Part shown: one piece after another, positions 42,565 through 55,959 of the stretch
Layout of the letters: every line of letters starts with the position of its first letter
How positions within the stretch are numbered: the first letter of the stretch is position 1
Source: Epiperipatus broadwayi
Lineage: Eukaryota; Onychophora; Udeonychophora; Euonychophora; Peripatidae
Assembly (NCBI GenBank): GCA_028023455.1
Contig: JAQFVV010012405.1
Coordinates: 2,669,149 to 2,733,148, forward strand
Direction of reading: 5' to 3'
Length of the DNA: 64,000 nucleotides
The notes under the pieces: model-generated
Database searches by the model: none
What the model saw: only the letters and a program-made list of their open reading frames with translations
What the model was told of the DNA's origin: nothing
Program-made: the position numbers and the translations under genes

Positions 42565-45115
42565 GGATTTGAAAGTCTTATCGGAGGAATGGATCGGAAA
42601 TCAATTAGAGAAAGTTTTGATTTGTAATCATGTAAAAGTTTTAAATAGTACGTATCTGCTCATTTTATAACCTGCTAGTGCGGAGAATGGCTCTTGCATA
42701 CTTTTTCCAGACCAACGCCAGCAATGGATGAGTCAACATTTACAAAGTGTTTTTATTATGCATCTGTACAATTTTATTAAGTCAATAAATATATTTTTAA
42801 ATAATAAAAGCTTTAGCCTGAAGGCATCAAAATCAGAATGGGCAGTGAACTGTAGGAAAGAGTATAAAAACCCTGGAAAAGTTTCCATAAGGAGTCATTA
42901 CTATTAAATTAAGAGGAGTTGCCATCAGAAACTATGTTCTTTTTAATTTTGATTTTTAATAGTATTTTCAACATGGTACCTTGCTAACTTTGGGGATCTG
43001 ATTGTCGAAACCCGAAGTTCTCCATAAATCTTCAAAATGTTGCTGCCGAACAGAATTTTTCAATACCAATCATAGGCTGCCGAAATATGGAAGGAAACTA
43101 ATCCATCGATGAAATTCACATGAATCAAGAGCACGCCTATGTTGTCTCCTAAACCCAATTGGACTCTGTCATTATGAATGTATGAGTGAGCCATGGAAGG
43201 ACTGTTAACCCTTTTTTACTTTATAAACCACAAACTTCTGGTCTATTTATGAACTCTGTCTCAAATCATAATTCAAGTTAACTACAGTCTAAAAATTTCT
43301 ATTCACTTTATAATGTGTTAAAATCTGTTATAGTAATTTTCTATTCTATTATCTCTAGTCTTACAATTAATATATTGTTAACTTTCTTTTCTCCTGCTAT
43401 GGCGGTTCATTTTAATTAATTTTAATTATATTTATTTGAATGATTATTAATATAATTTATTTGCGATAATATGCCAATAATACTTTCTACTCGATAATAA
43501 TCTCTTTCATTTAAACTCACCCTAAGAAAATAGTATTGCATTAAATTTTATAGTTTAATTATTGCCCATTAGAACTAAATTAATACTGTTCTATTAATTA
43601 TTGAGTTGAAGGATTTATTTAATGTTTGATATGATTTACCAATGGCTGAGAAGTATTATTTGCTCAGTTTATTTGTTCATATTGATCATATTTATTAATG
43701 TTTTACTAAAGGTTAATAAGGAAAATAAAATAAATATATTCTAATTTAAATCTTGTATTTGTATTCTGGAAGGGCATGATATAAGGGGTAATTATTATTA
43801 TAATTATATAACTGCATTGAAGCACACTTGCTCCAAGTAAGTTTGATTTTAATCTGATATGATCAGGTCATTATGTTAAGCATTTATTACATAATTTGGG
43901 CTTTATTAATCAAATATGATGATCACTATATCATCATCATTTAGAACGTTGCTAATGCGAGCCATCCTCCTGCTTTTTGGATTTGTCATTTTGGTGATAT
44001 TATTGATATTTTAAATATATAGGAAGATATCACTTCCTCTTTCACTCATTGCTGTATTGCAGCTGTGTCCCAACCTGGCTTTCTCTATGTTCCATGGATC
44101 ATTTGTAGGGCAGAAAGACCTTGTTGAATACTACTTCTTGAATCACTGACAAACTATTTTATTTTGTATTCATTTTGCTGCTCACAATGTGTTAGTACTA
44201 TTTTATTTGATTGATACTTTTGGTTAATTCCTTTCAAGACATGATAATTAATAATGCAGAAAGTTTTAAATGGTAGAGATAGCATAAATAACAATGTCTT
44301 ACCACAATTTTTACCCAAGCATTATGGATGAACTTTCAATTATATTACAAATTTATTTTTACAAAACCAGAAAATAATAATGGTATAAAATTTAGTACTG
44401 TTAACTATGAAGAAAGGAAGCAGACTATCTGAAAAATAAATGAATTGAGTATTTATTGGTCATTCTCTTAACCCCAGTGACCTCTACCAAAAACAAATCA
44501 TTTGATTACAACATAAACAAAAAAAAAAGATTGTATAACTTATTAGAATCACCTAGTTTTCAATATTATTTGAAATGTATTACAAAACAATTTAATAAAT
44601 GAAAATAATAAATACATTCAAACCAACAATAATAATTACACATGAAATTATTTTCTTCAAAATAAATCCACCAGAAGTTACTTTTTTAAAACAATACTAT
44701 CTTAAAATTTACTTAATTGACATTTATGTTTTTTTTCTTTATATAATCATTTTAGAACTAAATACCATTTATTACATTTGTTTTAAATTATATTAACTTG
44801 TTCTTATACCAATATCTTACTTAGATTATTCTGTCATTTTAAAGACATGATATTGCATTGGGGAACATATTGTTTATTCACACAAACCATGTCTAGGTAA
44901 AAGGGATAGCACACTTTATTAACCAAATATTATTGCTTTTCTTTTCTTTTTTATTTTTCTAAAGAATAACATCAATTTCATGCATAAATAATGTTAAATG
45001 AAACCAAGTGCCAAAAGCACTGGGTTATAATATTAAATTGAAATAAAATGAGATTGAATTATTATTGTTGTTGTTATCATTACATTTGAATAAATAAATA
45101 AATAAATCAGTAAAT
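42565..45115. other. No gene recognised; includes two higher-complexity islands
   Basis: Mostly AT-rich. Two stretches look less random: 42570-43250 (several CpGs, mixed composition) and 43970-44150. Neither has a frame over 60 codons or a motif that I can name. A TTAACCCTTTTTTAC string at about 43207 resembles a piggyBac-type terminus but no partner end was found. Confidence 0.4.
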
Positions 45116-45116
45116 T

Positions 45117-45145
45117 ATATATATATATACACACACACACACACA
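45117..45145. repeat. (TA)n(CA)n microsatellite
   Basis: TATATATATATACACACACACACACACA compound dinucleotide repeat. Confidence 0.9.
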
Positions 45146-45329
45146 AAGGACTTGTAAATGAGTATGACCATTCCAATTTTAAGGGGTGGAGGTTACTTTA
45201 GAAATAAGTCATGTCATAATTATACAAAACAATTTGCAAATATAAATGTGTCCACATATGGAACATGCAAATTTATTTTACTGTTTCCTTGATATTTTTA
45301 GATGTTATCTGTCAATTTGTTTAGCATAA

Positions 45330-46640
45330 AATTTTTCTTTTGAAACACTTTAACGTCATATCTAATTGCAACTCTCCAATGTATTCTTAGTCTCTGCTGT
45401 ATCTTCCAAATGAAAACAATTAATATGGCATTTCTTTAGAATTTTTTTAAAGATAATCTTTATAATGTAGACAGTGCATATTTCTCCTATCAAAACCATA
45501 TTCAAGACTACTATAAACTTTTTTAGGATGTCTGCAATTGTTCTTTCATTTTACATGTCCAATCCAATGAATGTGTGATTTTACATAATAGACTCTATAA
45601 TATCACATCCGACAAGTTGACAAACATATTGATTTGTTTTATAATCTTGACATTGTATTTTTAAAATTTTACAGAAAATTTTAAAATGAAACTTTTCTAA
45701 TGCTTTTATATTATTTATGATGGTAGGGTGTTCAAGTTTCACTCCTATTACTAAATTAGGTTAAATAACAACTCTATATATGATTTCTGTGTGATGAATT
45801 ACTCTACTTTTAACTTAGTAGAACAGTAGCACATTGGAGTCTGTGCTGCACATCATTATCTAAATCTCTGTTTATAAATCTAACAAGATTTACTCAAATT
45901 TATAAACAACTAATCTAAAAATTATTGAGGACTTTTTTTTGTCACTGGCTGTTAAAAAAGTTTTTTTTTTTGCTTTTAAAACATTAAATACATTCTGTAA
46001 ATCATCTTTTGAACTGGCAAAAATAGCACATTCATTAGCATATTGTAAATTTTAAATCCAAGAAGATGAAGTTCTTGTTTTATTTGTTAAATCAATTCAA
46101 ATCAAAAATTCCATTGTCAATCTTGTATTGTATCTAGATTTCTGTTTGATTAAACCATCTATAAATAATGCCAAAGATCACTGTCATAAAAACTGAAAAC
46201 AACAATGGAGCAAGTGCACATCCTTGTTTAACACCAATTTTCATTTTAATTGCCTCAGATTTTTAATTCCATAGAAGTTGTATAATATAAGTAAATTTCT
46301 ATGGCAGTAAAATAATGCCATATATATATTTTATTATCTGAATAAAATGCCTTGAGTAAACCAATATAATAATATATAAATCACTCCTTTATTCCTGAAG
46401 CTTTTCTTGCATATAACTGGCTTCAAAACTCTATAGTACTTTTTGATTCTCTAAAACCTTATTGAGTCTTTTGTGAACATTTATCTAAGACTGGAAGCAA
46501 CATATTGAACAAAATTATGAAAATATCTTTATTACAATCTTGTCTATTCCCACTTTTTTTAAAAATTGGAACAATTAAAGCATTTTTACGAACTTCATGG
46601 GCTCATATATGTCTAAAAAATTTCAATATTTTTGAAAATT
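45330..46640 (-). pseudogene. Decayed CR1/jockey-like LINE RT, second copy
   Basis: Minus-strand reading from about 46610 down: KNALIVPIFKK (fingers; cf. WKxxxIxPIFKKGD), ESKSTIEF, then near 46245-46200 the clear GVKQGCALAPLLFSVFMTVI (RT motif GxxQGCxLAPxLFxxF), near 46040-46005 a YANECAIFASSKDDLQ-like YADD region, and near 45700-45540 LEKFHFKIFCKILKIQCQDY, VCQLVGCDIIES and HTFIGLDM, the C-terminal HFHxxCLRKIL...WxD and HxxRWIGHVxRM segments. Frameshifts and stops throughout. Same family as 9590-11710. A 490 bp hAT MITE abuts its upstream end. Confidence 0.75.
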
Positions 46641-46653
46641 AAATATTCTATTC

Positions 46654-47143
46654 CAGGGGTGGCCAACTTTTATGTTCATAAGACCTTTTTATTTTAAAAA
46701 TGTGTTGTGATTGATTTGTTGTCATAGATGATTGACTTATTGTCATAGGCATAGTCTAGGGGGAGGGAGGTTTGAAATATATACTATTTTTATATATTTA
46801 TCTAGTAAAAAATAACAATTATTTAAAGGGACCCAAAAACTCATGTCCGGGGAATTAAAGTAACATGAGTAAATTATTAACAATATTTATTAATTCAAAT
46901 TAGCTGCATTAAATCAAGATTAAAAATATTATTTTCAATAATAATATGGCTTAGTGGACTTCACCTATCTAGAATTGAAAAAAAAAAATAGAACAAAAAC
47001 AAAATTAATAAAAAAACTTGAAAATCTTGACTCAGTTTGTTTCACTCATTACCCGACGGCTCTTGCCAGATTGGCTTCATGATGGTCCATAAATGGCTTT
47101 GTGATCAACTGGTGAATCATGATCAACTTGTTGGACACCCCTG
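46654..47143. mobile_element. hAT MITE, 490 bp, 8-bp target duplication (7/8)
   Basis: Ends CAGGGGTGGCCAAC and, inverted, CAGGGGTGTCCAAC, flanked by TTCTATTC (46646-46653) and ATCTATTC (47144-47151), seven of eight matching. No transposase. Internal sequence differs from the hAT MITE at 17.1 kb, but the first six terminal bases are the same. Confidence 0.9.
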
Positions 47144-47159
47144 ATCTATTCTATATAAA

Positions 47160-47720
47160 TATTTTGCTATTATATATTTGATGTTTGATATTTTTTTTGT
47201 GGAATTTTAAAATGAGTTGAAATTGCATATATGTAAATATTAATTTCAATCAACTCTAAAAATCTGCTATTTTGACTACATTAAAATTCACTTCTCTGAT
47301 TGGTATTGTTCTAATCATTTTTCTAAATAATAACATGAATCTGTAGATAGGAAGCAAAAGCTAGTAGAATTTGTGGCAACTAGGGAGCATTGAAATCATA
47401 TATTTAGTCATTGGAGTGTGTTTATTAGCAATATTATATTTTACATTACATATTTGAAATTAGATATTTTGTTTGCAGGATTTTAAAAAAACATAAAATA
47501 ATCCTAAACTTTAGTCAATTCAAAATAAATACTGCTAAAATCATCTAGGATGAATTAAAATTTGCTTCTTTCTATATAATAATTTGTATTTGCAAATAAA
47601 AACAATTATTTGTTCAGTTTCTGTTGGCAAAAGTTGGTAGGGTATATGGCAGCTATAAATGGTGTTTTATGTATCAGTGCTTACTCTTATATTGTAACCA
47701 AGCAAAATGAATGATAATGA
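47160..47720 (+). repeat. Diverged tandem duplication, period about 278 bp
   Basis: Units at about 47160-47438 and 47439-47720 share ATATATTTGA...GATATTTT, GGATTTTAAA-like, TTAAAATT(C/T)(A/G)CTTCT, and the ends GGCAA(C/A)A(G/-)TTGG/GGCAACTAGGG-like followed by a TATAATTGT/CATATATTT segment. Moderate divergence; no coding capacity. Confidence 0.6.
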
Positions 47721-47724
47721 CTGG

Positions 47725-50700
47725 CTGGTACAAGGTGAACAAACCCAAATAGCCACCAATCTAATAGAATAGTCTCAGGTTTGCATTTGGTCAATAAATC
47801 GTTATAACCCAAAATATAAGGTTAGGATTATGTACAGCTAATAATAGTATCTCAGAAAATAATAAAATATTGGCTAATAAGCTACATGAGTTAATTCACG
47901 TGCACATATGCTGGTATAATAATAAGAGCAAAAATATGCATCATCAATTACGATAAATGCAAAACCATCTGTTCAGGAGAAGTGTTCTCATATTCTCTTA
48001 AACATAATGGCTTTTAAAATCTTAAGCATATGGCACAGAAAGGGTTAGGTTACTTTCAAATATTTTTACAGCACATCCTTTAAATTATGACAAATCTCAT
48101 AAATTATCATGATTATTTTTCTAAATGATCAGATTTAAGGGGTAGGCTTTTTTTTTTTTTATTAAATTGACTCATGTTTTCTTTTATGCCACATGATTCA
48201 TTGTTAAAATAATTTTGATCTTAAACATAACAATTCTTCTCAAACAATTTTATAAATAAATAATTTTGTAAATAAATCTCAGGGTTCTCATTATGATAAA
48301 TATTTTTTTTTTCTTTTTATTGTTTAAAACCAAACATGAATGTGATCCTAGTAAAACAATATTAGCAATAAAATATGATCTTACTATTAAGATGATATCT
48401 TAGTGTATCAAATAATTATTAAATTTAGAATTAAAATTAAACATGAAAAAAAACTCTTAAATTAAAAATATCTATAATGCACTAGGTTGAAATTTGTGAT
48501 ATAGTAAGTAGGAAAGGTATTTGGTTTCTATTTAAAATATTACACCAATATGTTTTCTCTTAATCTTCTACTAAAATAAAATCAAACAATCTTATTATCT
48601 TAACTCATGATAAATGAAGTGAAGTGATTTTACAGCTTTTTAAAAATAAATGAGATAGAATAAGTGATCTTATATCAGTTGAATAAATGGTTTTATCATT
48701 TTTAATTAAACAAAATAATTTTTTTCTTTGATGTTATCTTAACATTAGTAATGTCATTATAAATAAAGTGACTTTCATATCATATTTCCTTATATTCTGA
48801 TGCAGGTGATGAAAAGGAAATAGATGAGCATGAATTAATTATTAAAATAACATTGCTTGACTCATAACATTTAATAGACAAACAGTAAGTTACTTTATAA
48901 CTTACAAAATTACTAAAAATTCTCCATAATAAGAAAAATACCATGAGGGAAAATTATGTATTACAATTTTAAAATAGTAATAATATTCAATAATTAATAA
49001 TGATGAATTCAGTAAGTTCTATTTAGTACCCTATCTTACTATTATAGGGTTCCTAGGGGGGCATATTCAATACATTAAATAAAATATAATCTTACTAATC
49101 CTTGGGTGGTAATGACTACTGAAGAAGTTATTTACAATTTTATTTAGCCTCAGATACAATTATAAGTTTAATATCAAATACTTCATCATATTTAAAACAT
49201 TTGGATATCCTAGATAGGCACACCTACCAGACTTACATTTCAAAATCATTGAGATTAACAAAAAGTGCAACTGAAAATATGGGTGGCATTCTGAAGTACG
49301 TCCAAAATATAAAATGCCAGGATAAAGTCATGGTTGTGCATTACATGTGGCTTTAAATAAAATATATCATTAAAATATCCACATTAAGGGATAGACAAAC
49401 AAGGCAAAAACAGGTCAATAGCATGAAATCAAATAAGCATGTACACATGAAGGCAATGATGAGCTAGGACTTTGTCCTCTGAGAATAAGCCATCAGAAGA
49501 AAGGGGTTTGCCTACATGTAATATTATATGCTTAGTAACATAGAAATATGACAGAACTCACTGATGTAATACAATAAGCCATAAGAGAGAGACAATGCAA
49601 CTATGTTAAAATAATGAAAAACAACTGCTGTATAAAAACAATTAAATAATAAATATAACTAAATATAAAATTATGGAAAAATAATAAACAATAAAAATAT
49701 ATCTTTAGCTTTTGAACTGTTACAGAATTTAGAACACATTCAAAATAACTTCAAAAAGGGACAAGTATAATATATTTTAAAATATTATTTTAACAATATT
49801 CTGAGAACTTAGCATGAGAATACCTGTTACATTTATGCATAAAAATTACAGCAAAATACATAGAAATCAATGTAGGGCATATAAAATAAAAATAAATATT
49901 ATAATTTTTATACATGTTACCAATAAAATAGTTTTAATTTTGATATTCATACCATTAAACTGGACAAAGTTAATAAAAGAGTTCTTGAATATTTTATAGC
50001 CTTTCCAGGATATCAAGGCAACATAAAAAATAAATTAACACAGCAATTGAAAAATATGAAGTAAGCAAAGACTTGAAGTTACTAACACAAATAAAACATA
50101 GCCATTCTGACCGGATTGCTGTAGAATAAATAAATAGAATGATAAATACTAGAAACATAGCATAATTCATAATAGCATATAGAATAACAATACAATGATC
50201 ATTATACATTTCAAGTAATACATTGGATAACTGAAATTTGCTTTTTTTTAGAGAACCCAGTTTGCCATCTCTTGATGACTATAATGAATAATAATTATTC
50301 TCTAATCGAGCATGGTAAGATAAAGAGTATTTAAATAAATATTTCTGCTGACTGAATAAAGCATAGTAATAAGTTATAGCAAACTTTTTGAAGAGCAAAC
50401 ATATTTGAGAATTTGAGGCAAACATATTCAAAACATATTTTATGCTTTTTAAAACTATTGAAAAAGCAATAATAATCATTTTATAAAGCTAACCTATAAT
50501 AATACATGTCAATGAATAAAATTAAATTCTTGCATAAATCAGCAATAATAAATGAATTTTATATCACCTTTAAAATGAGACATTTAAAATAATAATAATA
50601 ATAATCAAGCATACCTAATAAATTTCACTCTTTTATCAATAGTGTGGTGACTAATATGCATAAGGTTAAAGCTGGGTTTTATTTTTTTTAAACATAATTT

Positions 50701-52085
50701 TAATTTTAATAAACAATATTCTATTATAGAATTCAGTAATGCAAGTATATTTGAATAGAACAACCTCATAATAAAGTCTTTTCCATCATTAAATTATTTC
50801 ATAGCAAATAGATATAATAATCTTAAAATGTAGCATTTCTCTCATCGTTTAAAAGTCTTCAGTTTTGATTAAATAGTTCAAATTCCATATTACGTGAAAT
50901 GATATTATAAGAGAATGCTCTTAAAAATAAAATATTCAATATTATTTAAATAGAATTGTTTCATAAAGTTCTCTTAGAAAAAGAAGCTAAAATCTTTTTA
51001 ATATTAATGTAAATTATCTTAAAAATTCTAGCTTATAACTTAGACCTTATCCTTTTTAAAATGTAGTTTGAATATAATAAATAAATTGAAATTAACAATG
51101 TTCTTACAACTCAGAAGTAATACTTTCAATTAAATTTCATTGTTGCAAAAAATTTTCAAGACAAGAATTTACTTTTTGAAATGTGTATGCTTTACTTAAC
51201 TAACAAATAAAATCAGAAAAAAATTAGTACTGTGGACAAATTATGTTTGCAAATATAGTTGTGTATAGATAGGTATATGGGTTGGAAAGTAAGTCATGTG
51301 ATAGTCATTGATTGGATGACTGATAGCAAGTTAACTGAAGCTAACTAACCGAAAGTTCAAAATATTCTCGTTGCTGCTGGAAAATTCTAAAAATAACTTT
51401 TATTAATTACAATTTAATCTAGACAGAAAATTAAAACAATAATAATTGAGGTTTACATCTTTATTAAACTGGAATCTATTATAATAAAAATAATACATTC
51501 TTTAAATGCATTAAGGATTTGTGTTATTTAACAAAATAAATATTATATTAATAAAATAATGAGAATATTTATTCAAATATTCTTTATAAGATCTCAACAT
51601 TATTTTATATTATATCTTTTAAAATAGATATAGTTAAATTATAAGATACTCAAATTAATTTTTAAACATTAAATTTTTTTGACCAGGAAGTATGTCCAAG
51701 TAATTAGCAAATTTCAGGCATGCACTCTCACATATACTGTTATTAAATTCTTTATCCAAGAATAATAATTTACATACATGAGCTAACTATTCATTTAAAG
51801 TAACAATTTTTTTAATTAGCTAAATTTTGGAATTTTTTGACTAAAAGTAGATTACAATGCTATTAAATTAGCATTTATTGCTACACTTTAATTAAACTGT
51901 AAAATGGATTACTTATACTACTAAAATTAAATAATACTTTTTACTTGAAGCTAGCCTACATTTTCAGGATTTTTTTAAAATTTTAAACTTATTTTAAAGT
52001 TCTTTTATGACATTTTAATTTAAAAATAGATATGACAAAGATAAGATTATTTTAGCTTTATTACTCTAAAAGGTTAAACTCATTT
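47725..52085. other. No gene recognised; AT-rich sequence
   Basis: Long AT-rich stretch. The open frames of 60-71 codons at 49814-50479 are rich in Ile, Tyr and Phe with no recognised motif. Nothing supported. Confidence 0.5.
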
Positions 52086-52090
52086 ATGTT

Positions 52091-52250
52091 TTAACTTTTT
52101 GCCTGACTGTCTCAAGTTAACTCGTACACAGCTTAACTTGCTCTAACTTGGACAGTTTTTATTATCATAGCATATTTAGGCTCATTTTAAAGTTAAAAAG
52201 TACCATAAGATGCTGCCCCTCTCTTGAATTATTTTACAAGTAAGAAATCA

Positions 52251-52282
<32 letters not shown>

Positions 52283-52862
52283 TCAAACTATAACAAAGAG
52301 AGAAGGCAAACCTTCCTTGATGGGGATTGGTTGCTTGTCATCACAAACAATGGATAAGCACCTGTCAATAATTTTGACCGCTCCAACTTCTTTGTTTTGA
52401 TTTTGAAAATGAAATAAATGTTTTACAGCATTTTTAAAGTATTTTTTTTATATATTATAACATATTTGTAGAAAATATGCTAAAAATATAATTATTTTAC
52501 AAGAATAGTAAGATTTTAATAAAAAAATAATATTTTATTAAAAAATTCTTTACTTTGACACTAACTTAAATTTTGAAAGAAATCATTGACACCTAAACAC
52601 TTTGTAATTCATTACAAACTGCTTTTTACATTTTCCGCTATTGAATATTTTTATAATTATAAATAGAAATTTAATTTTGAAAAAATTTTCATTCACTTTC
52701 ATAATCTGACAAATTATTAATATACTTTTTACAAATGAAACTAAAATGAATATAATATTAAAAGACGAATATATTTTTACTGCTGATTCTGTAATTGACC
52801 AATCAAAAGTTTAGAGTTTTAACTCACTCAGCCAAACAGAATCTGTGCAGTTAAAAAGTTAA
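52091..52862 (-). mobile_element. piggyBac-like MITE, copy 3 (TTAA-bounded, inverted)
   Basis: 772 bp between TTAA at 52091-52094 and 52859-52862, opposite in orientation to the copies at 3.55 and 41.8 kb. Both ends read TTAACTTTTT inward, so the terminal inverted repeat is best seen here (TTAACTTTTTAACTGC and TTAACTTTTTGCCTGAC). Very similar to copy 1 throughout (e.g. CTGATTCTGTAATTGACCAA), with an (AT)n expansion at 52251-52272. Confidence 0.75.
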
Positions 52863-52864
52863 AT

Positions 52865-53180
52865 CAATAATATCTCTATGGTTAAGTACTTATAATTATA
52901 AAAGAGTTAACTCATTAGTTTAAATATTATAAAATTACACTTATAAGACTGTTTTTTAAATTATTATCATTTCATAATGTTCATTATGAAGTGACTAATA
53001 AGTTACAGATGCACTTTGTTTACTATTTAACAAGAAAATTTATTCATTAGAAAATAAATTATTAATGATGTTTTTAAAATAATGTACCATCATAAGACTT
53101 GACATTCAATTCTACTGCAAAAACGGAAGGTGATGATAATATATATAATAAAATAACCATTAGAAATCAGTCAACACTTA
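52865..53180. other. No gene recognised; AT-rich sequence
   Basis: Unassigned AT-rich flank. Confidence 0.5.
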
Positions 53181-53266
53181 GATAATCTTAAATATATATA
53201 TATATATATATATATTCTGCCAGATAATCTTAAATATATATATATATATATATATATTCTGCCAGA
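53180..53266 (+). repeat. Tandem duplication containing (TA)n, about 42 bp unit
   Basis: AGATAATCTTAAATATATAT... ending TATTCTGCC occurs twice back-to-back (about 53180-53222 and 53223-53264), near identical. Confidence 0.9.
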
Positions 53267-53269
53267 ATA

Positions 53270-55955
53270 TGTAGACAATTATCAACTCACATAATAAATC
53301 TTTAGTACAAAACAATATTTGTTACTTTGCTGAGTTAAGCTTTCAACACAGTGTATTTTTATCAAAGCATGAGTATAGTTATTTAAATGTGTTTTGTTTT
53401 ACAGTAAATTATATATAGTGATATACTGTAATAATCCATGTTTTAAAATTGTCAGTGAATATTAGAATAGATGTGATTTGTTTTTTATTTGAACATTTGA
53501 TTCTGTACCACTTCTTGGAATTTAAGATTAATAGTATAATAATAACAAGGATACTCATAACGATGACAATTGAATGATCTATAGATCAGGAAGTTATGTT
53601 ATCCAGGCATCTCCAGGCATCTTTCAATTTTGAATCTGCCATTTTACCATTGAACAAAACTGTGCAAGGCAAAAAAAATGTAATCAAATGGTTCATCACT
53701 CCAGAGGTCATGTGATGTTAAAACATTGACATACTAGAGATTAGCTTTAAGTATGCTATTCTGAACTATACAAAATTAAAATATGTTTAAAAAATAGGTT
53801 TATATTCAGGAGAGAATAAGAGATATCCTATGTGTTTAAAAATTAGAGCTTTGATTGTTGTGAAAGGTCATATAGTAAATTGCTTTTGAAGTCATGTCTC
53901 ATTTGGGCATTTTAATAGCAGAGTGAGATTTTACAATTCCATTCTAATAATACAAGTTTTATTTTTTTTATTAAATTTCAAGAATTTAACAATGCTTTTC
54001 ATTTAATCAATTTTTTTTTTAAAAATCCTATTCTTGGCTGTGAACAGAATATGGAACCTTTAGTTTTGAATTCATCATTCTATCATTATGTTAATTTGCA
54101 CAGGACACAAATAATTAAATCGTTATTGCTTAAGGAAGATCATATGATATTGGAATATCACAAGTGTTACATTAATTGTTGATCTACACGTCTCTAGTTC
54201 TCATAATCTACTGCAGCGTAAAATTGCTTCTGTTTTATAGCAGAAATAAATATTCTCCAATGTTATTTATTTGCTAAAAAATAATAAAAAAATATCGAAG
54301 TGATGATAAGCGAAAATTCTATAATTTTAATTATATGAGATTACCATATTTTGTTATTAAATTTTTTAATAGCATCATGTTGTAACAATAATTTTGATCT
54401 TATTATACAGTAAAAATAATTGCATTTTTTTTTTATTTTTCACATTTTTTGATCTGTTATTTTTATAGTTAGTTAATTTTAATGTTGGTGAAATTAAATA
54501 ATTATTTCATTTGTATTTTATTGTCTTAGTATTATGTTTTAAAGATACCATACATTGTTAGTTTCAGTCTTTTTTTTAAAAAAAATTTCATTTGTATATA
54601 GAGAAAATTTTATTATGTTTTGAAAAGCATTTTATTAATAAATGCATTTTTGCAGGAAGATTAATTTTCGTTGGTTCCATGCATATTAAGGTTGCAATTG
54701 AGCTATCAGTGTCAATATTTGACCCTTTGAAATCTTCTGAACTTGACAACAAATGACACAGTCATAAACAGGTTTTGAAATAGTACTTTTAAAAATGATG
54801 CTTTTAGAGAAAATTCAATTACAGGTAAAAAGCTGGCTGACTGTCACCGGTAATCATCGTATGACACTCTCAATCTAAAAGACGCAAATGAAAACTGACG
54901 CCTAGTTTTGCCTTATATTCAGAGAAACATTCTATATGAAGCAGGTTTTTGAAAATGATTAGTTAAAAAATAAATGACGCCACCCTGGGATCACTCTCAA
55001 ACTGGAAGAATAGTGGATTATAACCTCTCAGTTATTCATAATTTTATATAGATTTTCATTGGAGATGTCATTAAATGATGATTATTTTATTTTTAGATTT
55101 TAATTTTTCTGCTATTTTGAGTATGTGTGCGCATATGTATTTTAATTATTTACGTTTGTAATTATCTAATGTATATTTTATGATCATCAAAAAACACGTT
55201 GTGTGATCATTTACCAAAGAACATAAGCAATAAAAATGGTTAATCATCCTCAATGGCAGCTACTATAGCTTTTCTAGACTTCATCATAATTATCACACTA
55301 ATTCTCAGTCAAGATCCATTATAAAACAATATTATTAGATGCTATTCCTACGTATTTATATTAATATTATTTGTTTGCAGTTTTAGTTTTTTCACCTAAC
55401 TTCTATAATTATTATTTCGACCATTTTTTTTCTATATGTATATATCTTAATTTAAAATGTATAGATAATTTAAGCTATTTGTTATGTATAGAAACGATAT
55501 TTATGCACATACTGCTTTGGCAAATTAAAATTATGCTTAATTGTAAAGTTCATTGTTTATAGTCATTATATATCAGGAATTACAATATTAACGACTGCAG
55601 AAAGAAGTTTGCTGCTAACTCAAATTCGACCCTTTGAATGGCTTACTAGAAGTGAGCAAGACAAATTCTTAAAATCCATTTTATACCTTCTTGTTATTTG
55701 TATGTATTATTACTATAATAACTATTTATAAAATAAACAAACATGGATGAGCTACTCACCAATACTTATGATCCATTGTGGTGTTATCTTAGATAAAGAA
55801 ACATTACAATCTTTCTTTTTATTTTTCCTGATAGTTTTCATAATTGAAATGTCAGTTGAGTTATTGTGTAGGCAGGATGAATGTGGGAGTGTCTGTAAAT
55901 AATTTTTCAAATTAGATATTTAGAATCTTGTCAGACAAAACTAAATTTATGAACA
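53270..55955. other. No gene recognised; one higher-complexity island
   Basis: AT-rich except 54650-55020, which has mixed composition and several CpGs, but no frame or motif. At about 55589-55600 the string TTAERS can be read, as in hAT transposase C-termini, but what follows does not fit that domain. Confidence 0.4.
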
Positions 55956-55959
55956 TATT

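Noticed and set aside
49814-50479. Three adjacent open frames of 61-71 codons
   Set aside because: Same chance composition; strands alternate and there are no family motifs.
51275-51370. GGGTTGGAAAGTAAGT, resembling a mariner terminus
   Set aside because: No inverted partner end and no TA-flanked structure found.
55585-55640. TTAERS peptide string, as in hAT transposase C-terminal domains
   Set aside because: The following residues do not fit the domain and no upstream hAT catalytic sequence is visible.
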